A stretch of DNA of 15,690 nt from assembly GCA_020430675.1 (NCBI GenBank), contig JAGQJJ010000018.1, positions 1 through 15,690 on the forward strand, in the 5' to 3' direction. The notes under the pieces were generated by a model. That model had not been told where the DNA came from. It saw nothing but the letters and a program-made list of their open reading frames with translations, and searched no databases. The translations under genes were made by a program, and so were the position numbers. This document shows, one piece after another, positions 15,064 through 15,690 of the stretch; position 1 is the stretch's first letter; every line of letters begins with the position of its first letter. This DNA is from Myxococcales bacterium. GTDB lineage: Bacteria; Myxococcota; Bradymonadia; UBA7976; UBA1532.

Positions 15064-15690
15064 TGGCTGGCTACCGCGCGCGCGCCCTGCTGACCGAAGC
15101 CGGGGTGCTCGAAGACGGCGTGCTCGGCGTCGAAGACGGACGCATCACCGAATTGCGCGCTGGTGGGCCGTACGACGTTGATCTGGGCGACGTGGCGGTG
15201 CTGCCCGGGCTGGTCAACGCGCATAGCCACGCCTTTCAGCGCGTGTTGCGCGGCCGGGCCGAGCACCTGCTGGCCGCGCGCCCGGAGGCCGACTTCTGGA
15301 CGTGGCGCGCCCGCATGTATCAGGCGGCGCTGGCGCTGGGGCCCGATGAGATCGAAGCGGTCAGCGCGATGGCCTTCCTGGAGATGGCGCTGTCGGGCAT
15401 CACCACCGTCGGCGAGTTCCATTACCTGCACCACGACCCCAAGGGCGCGGTCTACGCCGATCCCAACGAGCTGGCCCATCGGGTCATCGCCGCCGCGCGG
15501 GGCGTTGGCCTGCGCATCGCGCTCTTGCGGGTCGCTTACCACCGCGCGGGGTTCGATCGACCGGCCGAGCCCGAGCAGCGGCGGTTTGTCGAGCCCGATG
15601 TCTATACCTTCCTCGGCCGGGCCGAGGCGTTGGCCGCTTCATACAAAAACGACCAAATGGTCACTATTGGACTGGCGCCGCATAGCGTGC
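15063..15690 (+). CDS. hutF: Formimidoylglutamate deiminase-like amidohydrolase (5' part)
   Basis: About 209 N-terminal residues are visible; the gene runs off the right edge, and HutF proteins are about 450 residues. After a short beta-domain comes 'LPGLVNAHSHAFQRVLRGR' with the metal-binding H-x-H (His54, His56) of the amidohydrolase superfamily. It is followed by 'FWTWRARMYQAAL', 'AFLEMALSGITTVGEFHYLH' and 'IGLAPHSV', the order and wording I associate with HutF. HutF deiminates N-formimidoyl-glutamate to N-formyl-glutamate and ammonia in histidine breakdown. Other superfamily deaminases share the H-x-H motif, but the GEFHYLHH segment favours HutF. Its ATG overlaps the stop of paralogue 2, so it is translated from the same transcript as the two unknown paralogues. 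Codons 15639-15671 are unusually A/T-rich (TCA, AAA, CAA, ACT, ATT, GGA) while the protein stays in frame. Confidence 0.72.
   Translation, partial: MAGYRARALLTEAGVLEDGVLGVEDGRITELRAGGPYDVDLGDVAVLPGLVNAHSHAFQRVLRGRAEHLLAARPEADFWTWRARMYQAALALGPDEIEAVSAMAFLEMALSGITTVGEFHYLHHDPKGAVYADPNELAHRVIAAARGVGLRIALLRVAYHRAGFDRPAEPEQRRFVEPDVYTFLGRAEALAASYKNDQMVTIGLAPHSV

Noticed and set aside
1..15690. tRNA or rRNA genes, CRISPR arrays, insertion-sequence ends, toxin-antitoxin or phage genes
   Set aside because: Looked for cloverleaf-like dyads, regularly spaced repeats, transposase motifs and small paired genes. None was seen; the only clear duplication is the protein-level paralogue pair near the right end.

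Overview
The window is about two-thirds G+C, with strongly G/C-ending codons and open frames on both strands of most genes. The secreted proteins carry lipoprotein signals, and one has an Asp/Ala/Pro-rich linker followed by a cysteine-dense module. This is the style of Myxococcota and neighbouring 'deltaproteobacterial' phyla such as Bradymonadota. That placement is inferred from protein style and base composition, not from a marker gene.

Layout from left to right. The window opens inside a sodium:solute symporter (1-314, +). It converges on a large lipoprotein of the neutral ceramidase family (327-3206, -). Diverging from that is a metallophosphoesterase with a membrane hairpin inserted in its catalytic domain (3389-4843, +). 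This converges on a MATE-type efflux transporter (4852-6177, -). Next come an abundant-looking lipoprotein of unknown function (6343-8085, +), a small HExxH protein (8117-8662, +) and a MarR-family regulator (8688-9170, +). The regulator converges, stop codon against stop codon, on a diiron acyl-ACP-desaturase-like protein (9171-9977, -). Diverging from that, a GH5_12-like glycosidase lipoprotein (10169-12667, +) is translationally coupled to an outer-membrane beta-barrel protein (12667-13956, +). The right end is a tightly overlapping operon: two small tandem paralogues of a family I do not recognise (14024-14560 and 14557-15063, +) and the start of a formimidoylglutamate-deiminase-like amidohydrolase (15063 onward, +, cut by the window edge).

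The main functional theme is possible glycolipid breakdown at the cell surface. Characterised GH5_12 enzymes remove glucose from glucosylceramide or steryl glucosides, and neutral ceramidase splits ceramide into sphingosine and fatty acid. Both enzymes look like lipoproteins, and the glycosidase is coupled to a barrel protein that could move or anchor something at the outer membrane. They lie 7 kb apart in separate transcription units, so joint action is a hypothesis. A second candidate for something new is the pair of tandem paralogues welded by overlapping stop and start codons to an amidohydrolase usually assigned to histidine breakdown.

No tRNA, rRNA, CRISPR array, insertion sequence or attachment site was seen, and no gene-free stretch reaches 300 bases; the longest intergenic gaps are 160-190 bases, each between divergent genes. 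All three convergent gene junctions carry an inverted repeat overlapping or abutting the stop codons. Start sites were moved from the longest open frame to internal codons in four genes, using Shine-Dalgarno sequences, candidate promoters, a hairpin and paralogue alignment.
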